From Methylocystis echinoides (GTDB lineage Bacteria > Pseudomonadota > Alphaproteobacteria > Rhizobiales > Beijerinckiaceae): a stretch of DNA of 64,000 bases. The stretch spans positions 1,500,501 to 1,564,500 of the forward strand of contig NZ_BSEC01000001.1 in assembly GCF_027923385.1 (NCBI RefSeq), given 5' to 3'. Of this stretch, positions 56,944-64,000 are shown piece after piece. How positions within the stretch are numbered: position 1 is the stretch's first letter; each line of letters starts with the position of its first letter. The notes beneath the pieces were generated by a model. That model had not been told where the DNA came from, searched no databases, and saw only the letters and a list, made by a program, of their open reading frames with translations. The position numbers were made by a program, and so were the translations under genes.

Positions 56944-59457
56944 ATGTTGCGATACGGTCGATTGGCTGGCGGTGGACGATCGTGTCTCTTGCGATGGTCG
57001 CGCGCCCCGCTTTATCGCGGCGGAGCGGCGGTCTGCTACGCCCTCTCAGCGGCTCCGGCGTTCGCGCAGGCGGCGGGCGTCCTCGCGCCCGGCGGCGCGG
57101 ATATCATGGGCTTCGCCTTCGGCGGCGGGCTCCTGCTGGTTTCCGCCTTGCTCGCAGTGACCCATATCGGCGAGCGCAACCGATGGCGCCGCCGCGAGGC
57201 CGCGCTCCTCACTGAACTGGACGATGTGCGCGCGCGATTCGACCGCGCCCGCACCTTCCTCGCCAGCGAGCCGCAGGCCTTCGTGGTCTGGTCGGGCTCC
57301 AGCGCCGAGCCGGAGATCAGCGCCTCGGCCCTCATCATCGACCCGGCCGCGCCGCCGCGCCGCCTGCTGGCGTTCGGGAGCTGGCTCTCGCCGCAGGACG
57401 CGAAGGCGCTCGACGCCGCCATCGACCGGCTGCGCAAGAATGGCGAGGCGTTCCATTTGCCGCTCGCGGGTAGTTCCGGCCGCTATTTCGACGCGGAGGG
57501 GCGCGCGGTCGGCGGCAACGCCGTGCTGCGCATCCGGGAGGTCTCGGGCGACCGGCGCGAACTCGTCAGTCTGCGCGAGCGCCATGCGGAGACGGAGCGC
57601 ACGCTTGACGGCTTCCGCGCCATTCTCGACGCCGTGCCGACGCCTGTCTGGCTTCGCGACGCAAGCGGCAAGCTGTCCTACGTCAACAACGCCTATGTCG
57701 CCGCCGTGGAGGCGCGGGATCGCGACGACGCCGTCGCGCGCGGGCTCGAGCTGCTCGACAAGGCGGCGCGGGACGAGGCCGCGAAGGCGCTCGCCAAGGG
57801 CGCGACATGGCGCGCGCGCGTGCCCGCCGTCGTCGCCGGCGATCGTCACACGCTCGATGTGACGCAGATCGCCGCGCCTGTCGCCGCCGCGCTCGCCATC
57901 GACCGTCATGAGGTCGAGACCGTCCGCGCCGATCTCCAGCAGCAGATGCAGTCGCATGTGCGCACGCTGGATCAATTGCCGACGGCGGTCGCGATTTTCG
58001 ACCGCAGCCGTCGACTCGTCTACAACAACGACGCCTACGCCAAGCTGTGGAGCCTCGAAGCGCGCTTCCTCGACCAGAAGCCGACGGACGGCGAAATTCT
58101 CGACCGGCTGCGCGCCGACGAGCGGGTGCCGGCGGAACCGGACTACCGCGCCTGGAAGGAAAGGCTTTTCGAGGCCTATCGCGCCACCGAGCCGGTGCGC
58201 CACACCTGGCACCTGCGGGACGGACGCATCGTCGATGTCGTCGCGCATCCCAACACGCAGGGCGGCGTCACCTATCTCTACGACGACGCCACCAAGGCCT
58301 ATGATCTCGAAACCCGCTTCAACGCGCTGAACCGGACGCAGAGCGAGACGCTGGAGACGCTGCGCGAGGGCGTCGCCGTCTTTGCCGCCGATGGCCGTTT
58401 GAACTTCTGCAATCCCGCCTTCGCGCGGCTGTGGCGTCTCGATCCGGAAGAACTCGTCAACAAGCCGCGCTTCGAGGCGCTCGTCGCGCAATGCCGCACG
58501 CTGCATGACAACGCCGAGACATGGGACGCGCTCAAGGGCTTCGTCACGAGCTTCAACGACATGCGCGAGGGGTTCACGCGGCGCATCGAGAGAAGCGACG
58601 GCGTGGTGCTGGACTGCACGGCGCAATCGCTGCTCGACGGCGCGGCGCTTCTGACCTTCGTCGATGTGACGGCCGACGTGAATGTGGAGCGCGCGCTCAC
58701 CGACCGCAACAAGGCGCTGCTCGCCGCCGAAAAGCTGCGCAACGACTTCATCCATCACGTCAGCTACGAGCTGCGGTCGCCGCTCAACAACATCAACGGC
58801 TTCGTGCATCTTCTGGGCGCCGACACGACGGGCCCGCTCAATCCGCGTCAGCGCGAATATCTCGGCTATGTCAGCAAGTCGTCGGCGGCGCTGCTCGCCA
58901 TCATCGACGACATTCTCGATCTCGCGACGATGGACGAAAACGCCATGTCGCTCGACGTCTCGGATGTGGACGTCGTCGCGACGATGCATGCGGCGATCGA
59001 GGGCGTGCAGGACAGGCTCGCGGAAAATTCCATCGATGTGCAGATCGTCGCCATGGACGATGTCGGGACCTTCCCCGGCGACGCCAAGCGCGTGCGGCAG
59101 ATCCTGTTCAATCTCCTCTCCAACGCCATCGGCTTCTCGAGCCCGGGGCAGACGGTGACGCTTGCCGCCATGCGGCGCGAGAACGAGATCGTGTTCAAGG
59201 TCACCGACCGCGGCCGCGGCATTCCGCCCGAAGTGCTGGCGCGTGTCTTCGATCGCTTCGAGTCGCATACCAGCGGCTCGCGCCATCGCGGCGTCGGCCT
59301 TGGCCTTTCCATCGTGCGGGCCTTCATGGAGGTGCACGGCGGCAAGGTGTTCATCGATTCCGTGCCGGGCGAGGGGACGACCGTCACCTGCGTGTTCCCG
59401 GCGCCGGGGGCGCAGGATGAAAGGCGGCCCGCCGCCGGCGAGGGAGGCGCGTCATGA
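56944..59457 (+). CDS. divL: DivL-type PAS sensor pseudo-histidine kinase
   Basis: 837-residue membrane protein. N-terminal hydrophobic segments (about residues 35-50, 55-77) are followed by several PAS domains and a HisKA/HATPase pair. The dimerisation motif reads HHVSYELRSPLNNI: Tyr (residue 608) replaces the phospho-His. This is the hallmark of Caulobacter DivL, which senses DivK-P and controls CckA and so CtrA. The ATPase is conserved (NLLSNAIGF, DRGRGIPPEV, GVGLGLSIV). The neighbour tsaE is the same as in other Hyphomicrobiales (recalled). Start ATG 56944 has AAAGGAAACG upstream. ATGA overlap with the next gene. Confidence 0.88.
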   Translation: MLRYGRLAGGGRSCLLRWSRAPLYRGGAAVCYALSAAPAFAQAAGVLAPGGADIMGFAFGGGLLLVSALLAVTHIGERNRWRRREAALLTELDDVRARFDRARTFLASEPQAFVVWSGSSAEPEISASALIIDPAAPPRRLLAFGSWLSPQDAKALDAAIDRLRKNGEAFHLPLAGSSGRYFDAEGRAVGGNAVLRIREVSGDRRELVSLRERHAETERTLDGFRAILDAVPTPVWLRDASGKLSYVNNAYVAAVEARDRDDAVARGLELLDKAARDEAAKALAKGATWRARVPAVVAGDRHTLDVTQIAAPVAAALAIDRHEVETVRADLQQQMQSHVRTLDQLPTAVAIFDRSRRLVYNNDAYAKLWSLEARFLDQKPTDGEILDRLRADERVPAEPDYRAWKERLFEAYRATEPVRHTWHLRDGRIVDVVAHPNTQGGVTYLYDDATKAYDLETRFNALNRTQSETLETLREGVAVFAADGRLNFCNPAFARLWRLDPEELVNKPRFEALVAQCRTLHDNAETWDALKGFVTSFNDMREGFTRRIERSDGVVLDCTAQSLLDGAALLTFVDVTADVNVERALTDRNKALLAAEKLRNDFIHHVSYELRSPLNNINGFVHLLGADTTGPLNPRQREYLGYVSKSSAALLAIIDDILDLATMDENAMSLDVSDVDVVATMHAAIEGVQDRLAENSIDVQIVAMDDVGTFPGDAKRVRQILFNLLSNAIGFSSPGQTVTLAAMRRENEIVFKVTDRGRGIPPEVLARVFDRFESHTSGSRHRGVGLGLSIVRAFMEVHGGKVFIDSVPGEGTTVTCVFPAPGAQDERRPAAGEGGAS

Positions 59458-60992
59458 GCGAGGAAAAGACGGTCAAGACCGTCTGGCGCGTCGACGTCGC
59501 CGATGAGGCAGCGACGCTCGCGCTGGCGCGCGACGTCGCCACGCTGCTTCGAAAGGGCGACACGCTGACGCTCGCCGGCGACCTCGGCGCGGGCAAGACG
59601 ACCTTCGCGCGCGCGATCATCCGGGCGCTGATGAAGGACCCGGCCGTCGAGGCGCCGAGCCCCACATTCACCCTGATGCAGGTCTACGAGAGCGACACGG
59701 CGCGCATCGTCCACGCGGATTTCTACCGTATCGATTCCGGCGCCGAACTGACGGGACTCGGCTGGGAGGAAGAGGCCGACGACGCCATCGTCCTCATCGA
59801 ATGGGCCGAGCGCGCGCCGGAGGTTTTGCCGGCCGACCGTCTCGACATTCGTCTGAGCTTCACCGACGGCGAAAATCCCGAGGCGCGCCGCCTGACGATC
59901 TCGGGACATGGCGCCTTTGCGTCGCGGCTCAACGCCTTCAAGGCGCTGCGCGAAGTGTTGCGCAGGTCCGGATGGAGCGACGCGACACGCCATTTCCTGA
60001 TGGGCGATGCGTCCAGCCGGGCTTATGAAACCCTGGAAAAACCCGACGGCGCGCGTGCGATCCTGATGATCTCGCCGCCGCGTCCCGACGGCCCGCCCAT
60101 TCGTTACGGCAAGCCCTACAGCGCCATCGCGCGTCTTGCCGAGAATGTGAAGCCCTTCGTCGCCATCGCCGACGGCCTGCGCGCGCAGGGTCTGTCTTCG
60201 CCTGAAATCTACGGCGCCGATTACGATGCGGGACTGCTCGTGGTCGAGGACCTCGGCCGCGAGGGGGTCATCGACGAGAACGGGCCGATCCCCGAGCGCT
60301 ATCTCGAAGCGGCCGCCGCGCTCGCGCATCTCCATGCGCAGAAATTGCCGGATACGCTGCCAGTCGAGGGCGCCGGCAGTTATCAGATTCCGCCCTACGA
60401 CATGGACGCGCTGCTGATCGAGACCGATCTGCTGCACGACTGGTACGCGCCCCATGTCAAAACGACGGTGCCGTCCGGCGCGCGCGCCAACTTCGCCAAT
60501 CTGTGGCGCAGCGCGCTCGTCGATATCGCCGCGGCGCCGCCGACCTGGACGCTGCGCGATTATCATTCGCCCAATCTGATCTGGCTTCCCGAACGCGAGG
60601 GCGTCCGGAAAATCGGCATGATCGATTTTCAGGACTGTGTCCTTGGCCATCCCGCCTATGACATGGCCTCGCTCGGCCAGGATGCGCGCGTAACGGTGCC
60701 GGACGATCTGGAGCTGAAGCTTCTCGCGCACTATGCGCGACTGCGCCGTGCGTCGGACGAAAGCTTCGACATGGCCGGCTTCGCCAGCGCCTATATGGTT
60801 CTTGCGGCGCAGCGCGCGACGAAGGTGCTCGGCATTTTCGCGCGTCTCAACCAGCGTGACGGCAAGCCGCATTATCTGGCGCATCTGCCGCGCATCGAGG
60901 CCTATCTGAGAAAGTGCCTGAGACATCCGGCGCTGGCTGAGTTAAAATCATGGTATGAAGGCAATCTCCCCGGACTCTTCGACAAAGAGTGA
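59454..60992 (+). CDS. TsaE-sugar kinase fusion (tRNA t6A factor + AmgK-like kinase)
   Basis: 512-residue two-domain protein. Residues 1-155 are TsaE, the ATPase of the t6A tRNA modification complex: Walker A GDLGAGKTTFAR, SPTFTLMQVYE and DFYRI. Residues 165-512 are an aminoglycoside-phosphotransferase-like kinase with MGDASSRAYETL, WTLRDYHSPNLIW (catalytic Asp) and GMIDFQDCVLGHPAYDMASL. These fit AmgK, the anomeric MurNAc/GlcNAc kinase of peptidoglycan recycling. MurU follows, which completes that pathway. The fusion appears standard in Hyphomicrobiales (recalled). Start overlaps divL by ATGA. Confidence 0.92.
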   Translation: MSEEKTVKTVWRVDVADEAATLALARDVATLLRKGDTLTLAGDLGAGKTTFARAIIRALMKDPAVEAPSPTFTLMQVYESDTARIVHADFYRIDSGAELTGLGWEEEADDAIVLIEWAERAPEVLPADRLDIRLSFTDGENPEARRLTISGHGAFASRLNAFKALREVLRRSGWSDATRHFLMGDASSRAYETLEKPDGARAILMISPPRPDGPPIRYGKPYSAIARLAENVKPFVAIADGLRAQGLSSPEIYGADYDAGLLVVEDLGREGVIDENGPIPERYLEAAAALAHLHAQKLPDTLPVEGAGSYQIPPYDMDALLIETDLLHDWYAPHVKTTVPSGARANFANLWRSALVDIAAAPPTWTLRDYHSPNLIWLPEREGVRKIGMIDFQDCVLGHPAYDMASLGQDARVTVPDDLELKLLAHYARLRRASDESFDMAGFASAYMVLAAQRATKVLGIFARLNQRDGKPHYLAHLPRIEAYLRKCLRHPALAELKSWYEGNLPGLFDKE

Positions 60993-61704
60993 TCTCCTGC
61001 CGCGAACCGCCATGGTGTTCGCGGCCGGCCTCGGCACGCGCATGCGGCCTGTCACCGCGACGACGCCGAAGCCGCTGGTCAGCGTCGCCGGCCGCACGCT
61101 GCTGGACCGCGCGCTGGATGATTTCGCGCGCGCCGGCGTGGAAACGGCGATCGTCAATGTCCACCATCTCGCCGATCAGATCGAGAACCATTTGCAGGCG
61201 CGTCGCGCGCCGCGCATCGTCATATCGGACGAGCGCGCAAAGCTGCTCGATCAGGGCGGCGGCATTCGCAAGGTTCTGCCGCTGCTCGGCGACGATCCGT
61301 TTTACATCAGCAACACCGACGCGTTCTGGTTCGACGCGCCCCAGTCGAATCTCATCGCGCTCGCGCGCGCATGGGATGCGTCTTCCATGGACGCAGCGCT
61401 GCTGCTGGCGCCGACGCAGGGCAGCGTCGGCGTCGATTGGGACGGCGATTTCGATCTGACGCCCGAGGGCCGCATCATCCGCCGCGACGGGCCAAAGCCC
61501 TATGTCTATTCCGGCGTCGGCCTCATCAAGCCGCAGCTTTTTGCGAAGGAGACGCAGGACGTCTTCAAGCTCGCGCCCTTCCTTTTCGAAGCGGCGGGGA
61601 AAGGCCGGCTCTACGGCGTCGTGGCGCAGGGCCTTTGGCTGCATGTCGGCACGGTGGCGGCCATTGAAGAAGCGGAGAGGGCGATCACTGCGGCAGGGGG
61701 GTGA
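60955..61704 (+). CDS. murU: MurNAc-1-phosphate uridylyltransferase-like nucleotidyltransferase
   Basis: 249-residue sugar nucleotidyltransferase. The GT-A-like signature AMVFAAGLGTRMRPVTATTPKPLV binds the NTP and sugar-1-phosphate. VNVHHLADQIENHL, SDERAKLLDQGGGI and FYISNTDAFWFD follow. With the AmgK-like kinase in front it would make UDP-MurNAc without the usual de novo route, bypassing MurA (fosfomycin target) in bacteria that have it. It overlaps the kinase gene by 38 bases. Start ATG 60955 has no clear ribosome site; ATG 61012 is an alternative. Confidence 0.88.
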   Translation: MKAISPDSSTKSDLLPRTAMVFAAGLGTRMRPVTATTPKPLVSVAGRTLLDRALDDFARAGVETAIVNVHHLADQIENHLQARRAPRIVISDERAKLLDQGGGIRKVLPLLGDDPFYISNTDAFWFDAPQSNLIALARAWDASSMDAALLLAPTQGSVGVDWDGDFDLTPEGRIIRRDGPKPYVYSGVGLIKPQLFAKETQDVFKLAPFLFEAAGKGRLYGVVAQGLWLHVGTVAAIEEAERAITAAGG

Positions 61705-61710
61705 GCGGCC

Positions 61711-64000
61711 TTGAAACGCACTGTATTCACCATCGCGCCCGGTGCGCATTTCCTTGCGACCTTTGTCGACGCGCTCCTTGCGGGCCAGATCCTGCCTGCG
61801 TTGTCGCGCAACACGCCGCCCTTTGACATGGCGCGCGCGACGATCTATGTGCCGACGCGCCGCGCGGGCCGCGCGCTGGCGGCGGAATTTGCAAAGGCGG
61901 TCGGCAAGGGGGCGACCTTTCTGCCACGCATCCTTCCGCTCGGCGGGCTCGACGAGCAGGAAACCACTGCCGTCTTCGGCGATCTGGAGGATTTCGATGC
62001 GGCCGCGACGCCGCAGATCGACGAGCTCGAGCGGCGTCTCCTGCTTGCGCAGCTCGTGCACAAATGGGCGGTTTCCGTCGAGCGCGCCATACTTTTCGCG
62101 GATCGCGACGGCAATCTTGTCAGGCATGAGGAAGAATCCTTCCTTGTCGCGTCCTCGCCGAGCGGCGCCTATGCGCTGGCCGCAGAGCTGGGGGCGCTGA
62201 TCGACGAATGCGTCATCGAGAACGTTGACGCGAAAGCGATCCGCACCGTCATCGACGACGCGAACTTCGACAAATACTGGACGATCACGACGACCTTTCT
62301 CGGCATCGCGCTCGAAACCTGGCCGGCGATTCTCGCCGAACAGGGGCGCGTCGACGCCGCCGTGCGACGCAAACTGCTGATCGAGGCGCAGATCGCCGCC
62401 TTCGCCACCGCGCCGGAACCGGCGCCGGTCATCGCCATCGGATCGACCGGCGCACAGCCCACGACCGCCCGCCTGCTCGCGGCGATCGCCGCGCTGGACG
62501 CGGGCGCGGTGGTGCTTCCCGGCCTCGACAAGGAGATGGCGCCGAGCGCCTGGGCGCAGGTCGGCGAAGGCGAAAGCGAACCGGCCTACACCCATCCGCA
62601 GACCATGCTGAAGCGCCTGCTCGGCGTCATGAAACTCAACCGCGACGACGTGATCGAATTGGGGCGGCTTGCGTCGCCGCTGGCCGAGCGGCGCCGGCTC
62701 GTCTCGCAAGCCATGGCGCCCGCGCAGGTCACCGCGAACTGGCGCCTCTTTCGTGCGGCGGAAGGCGACATGTTCGGCGCGGCGCTCGCGGGCGTGACCC
62801 TGCTGGAGGCGCCCGACGAGCAGATGGAGGCGCTCACCCTTGCGCTCTTCCTGCGCGAGGCGCTGGAGACGCCCGGCCGCACGGCGGCGCTCGTCACGCC
62901 CGACCGCAACATCGGTCGCCGCGTCGCTGCGGCGTTGCGGCGCTTCGACATCGACATCGACGACTCCGGCGGCGCCTCGCTCGCCGGGACGCGCGTCGGC
63001 GCGCTGGCGCGGCTCGTGGCGGAGATCGGGTCGAAGGGGCTCGACGCGGTCGCCGTCGCGTCGCTGCTCAACCATCCCTTCGCGCTGTTCAATCGCACGC
63101 CGGAAGAGGCGGCCGCACTGGCGCCGCTTGTCGAAATCGGCGTGCTGCGCGCGACGCCGCCGATTGCGGGAAGCTTTTCCAAAGCGGTCGCGCAGGCGCG
63201 TGACATCGCCGCGGGTCCACATGCCCACCCGGCCGCGCGCCGGATCGACGCCGATGAATGGGCGCGCATCCAGGCGCTGCTTGAGGATCTCGAAGCGGCC
63301 TTCGCGCCGTTTCGGGCCTTGCGCGGCGAGCATGATCTCAAGGCTTTCGCGGGCGCCCATCGCGCCGCGTTCGAAGCGGCGACAGCCGGCGTTGCGGCGA
63401 GCGACGACGAGGGCGCGCCCGCGCTCTTCGATCTTTTCGACAGATTGTCGCGTGCGGAGGCGCCGCCGGGATTCAGGCCAGCGGGCTATGCGGCGCTGTT
63501 CGACCGCATCGCCTTCGAGACAACCTTGCGCGGCCCGCGCCGCGCGCATCCGCGTCTGAAAATCCTCGGCGCGCTCGAGGCGCGTCTCATGGAGGCCGAT
63601 CTGATGTTGCTGGCCGGCCTCGACGAAGGCGTGTGGCCGCCGCAGACGGAGACGGGCGCCTTTCTCAACCGCTCCATGCGCGCACAGTTGAACCTGTCGC
63701 CGCCCGAGCGGCGCATTGGTCAGAGCGCGCATGATTTCGTTATGGCGATGGGCGCGCGCGACGTCGTTCTCAGCCGCGCCATCAAGCGCGACGGCGCGCC
63801 AACCGTTCCTTCGCGTTTTCTCACGCGCCTGCAGGCGCTCGCGGGTGAAGACGCAATGCGCCCGTGCCGCGCGCGCGGCGCGCGGATGCTCGCCGTCGCG
63901 ACGGCGCTCGACCAGCCCCTGGCGTCGGAAGTCGTCGCGCTGCAACGTCCCGCGCCGGCGCCGCCCGTCGATCTGCGGCCGACGCGGCTCAGCGTCACGC
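61711..64000 (+). CDS. addB: Double-strand-break repair protein AddB, 3'-truncated by the window edge
   Basis: Open from TTG 61711 to the end of the window, about 763 residues, without a stop. N-terminal VFTIAPGAHFLATFVDALLAG and VPTRRAGRALAAEF, then RILPLGGLD and the QLVHKWA region are typical of alphaproteobacterial AddB (the RecB-like nuclease/inactive helicase partner of AddA). LAGLDEGVWPP is a further hallmark, near base 63616. addA should follow outside the window. The start lies seven bases after murU's stop, so it belongs to the divL-tsaE-murU-addB run. Confidence 0.9.
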   Translation, partial: MKRTVFTIAPGAHFLATFVDALLAGQILPALSRNTPPFDMARATIYVPTRRAGRALAAEFAKAVGKGATFLPRILPLGGLDEQETTAVFGDLEDFDAAATPQIDELERRLLLAQLVHKWAVSVERAILFADRDGNLVRHEEESFLVASSPSGAYALAAELGALIDECVIENVDAKAIRTVIDDANFDKYWTITTTFLGIALETWPAILAEQGRVDAAVRRKLLIEAQIAAFATAPEPAPVIAIGSTGAQPTTARLLAAIAALDAGAVVLPGLDKEMAPSAWAQVGEGESEPAYTHPQTMLKRLLGVMKLNRDDVIELGRLASPLAERRRLVSQAMAPAQVTANWRLFRAAEGDMFGAALAGVTLLEAPDEQMEALTLALFLREALETPGRTAALVTPDRNIGRRVAAALRRFDIDIDDSGGASLAGTRVGALARLVAEIGSKGLDAVAVASLLNHPFALFNRTPEEAAALAPLVEIGVLRATPPIAGSFSKAVAQARDIAAGPHAHPAARRIDADEWARIQALLEDLEAAFAPFRALRGEHDLKAFAGAHRAAFEAATAGVAASDDEGAPALFDLFDRLSRAEAPPGFRPAGYAALFDRIAFETTLRGPRRAHPRLKILGALEARLMEADLMLLAGLDEGVWPPQTETGAFLNRSMRAQLNLSPPERRIGQSAHDFVMAMGARDVVLSRAIKRDGAPTVPSRFLTRLQALAGEDAMRPCRARGARMLAVATALDQPLASEVVALQRPAPAPPVDLRPTRLSVT

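Noticed and set aside
57046..59337. A 763-codon minus-strand open frame opposite divL
   Set aside because: Composition is of the antisense type and the plus-strand product is a clear PAS kinase.
60847..63945. A 1032-codon minus-strand open frame opposite murU/addB
   Set aside because: It is Arg-rich shadow coding caused by high GC on the opposite strand; the plus strand encodes recognisable MurU and AddB.

Overview
The window is a 64 kb piece of a high-GC alphaproteobacterial chromosome. It most likely comes from the order Hyphomicrobiales (a Methylocystaceae/Beijerinckiaceae-like organism is plausible but not provable here). Evidence: the dnaG-rpoD pair, a Sinorhizobium-type che operon with a cheT-like gene, a DivL-type kinase with Tyr in place of the phospho-His, a tsaE-kinase fusion followed by murU and addB, and Rhizobiales-style palindromic intergenic repeats.

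Layout. 1-8.2 kb is core housekeeping: the 3' part of dnaG, rpoD, then on the minus strand ispA, a DUF1345 membrane protein and an MHS-type MFS transporter, a glycine-zipper lipoprotein, and an isoaspartyl peptidase. 8.5-29.3 kb is a 21 kb chemosensory island with two systems in tandem. System 1 has a globin-coupled soluble receptor, an IS5/IS427-type insertion, a membrane MCP, cheW, a STAS gene, cheY, cheA, cheR, cheB, cheY, cheD and a cheT-like putative phosphatase. System 2 has a CheA lacking its Hpt/P1 domain, cheR, cheB, cheW, a soluble PAS/HAMP receptor, a CheY-like regulator, and a 1058-residue protein with an intact Hpt His but a degenerate CheA ATPase. System 2 therefore looks like a split-kinase cytoplasmic cluster, comparable with Rhodobacter sphaeroides CheA3/CheA4.

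29.3-32.7 kb holds a membrane-anchored Mrr-like nuclease, an AT-rich gap, a small HTH protein and a sensor adenylate/guanylate cyclase. 32.9-40.6 kb is the most interesting region: an apparent thiazole/oxazole-modified peptide (TOMM) RiPP locus. It encodes a NodU/CmcH-type carbamoyltransferase, a 122-residue precursor ending in ten perfect Cys-X-Gly repeats, a fused ThiF-like/YcaO cyclodehydratase, a SagB-type dehydrogenase and a Tat-type amidase. A promoter precedes the precursor and a terminator-like hairpin follows it.

40.6-50.7 kb is mixed core and accessory: lipB, a small conserved gene, tRNA-Leu(GAG), a NepR-like small protein, a cell-envelope protein, a polysaccharide deacetylase, MgtE, a GH25 lysozyme lipoprotein, rpmF, an SDR plus TerB pair and a SulP transporter. 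50.9-55.0 kb has two tandem paralogous MCPs with a conserved upstream leader and CheR/CheB-tether-like C-termini. 55.1-64 kb holds ahcY with a palindromic operator-like promoter, divL, the tsaE-amgK fusion, murU, and the start of addB, which runs off the window.

All gene identities are from reading the translated sequence and recalling families; no database search was possible.
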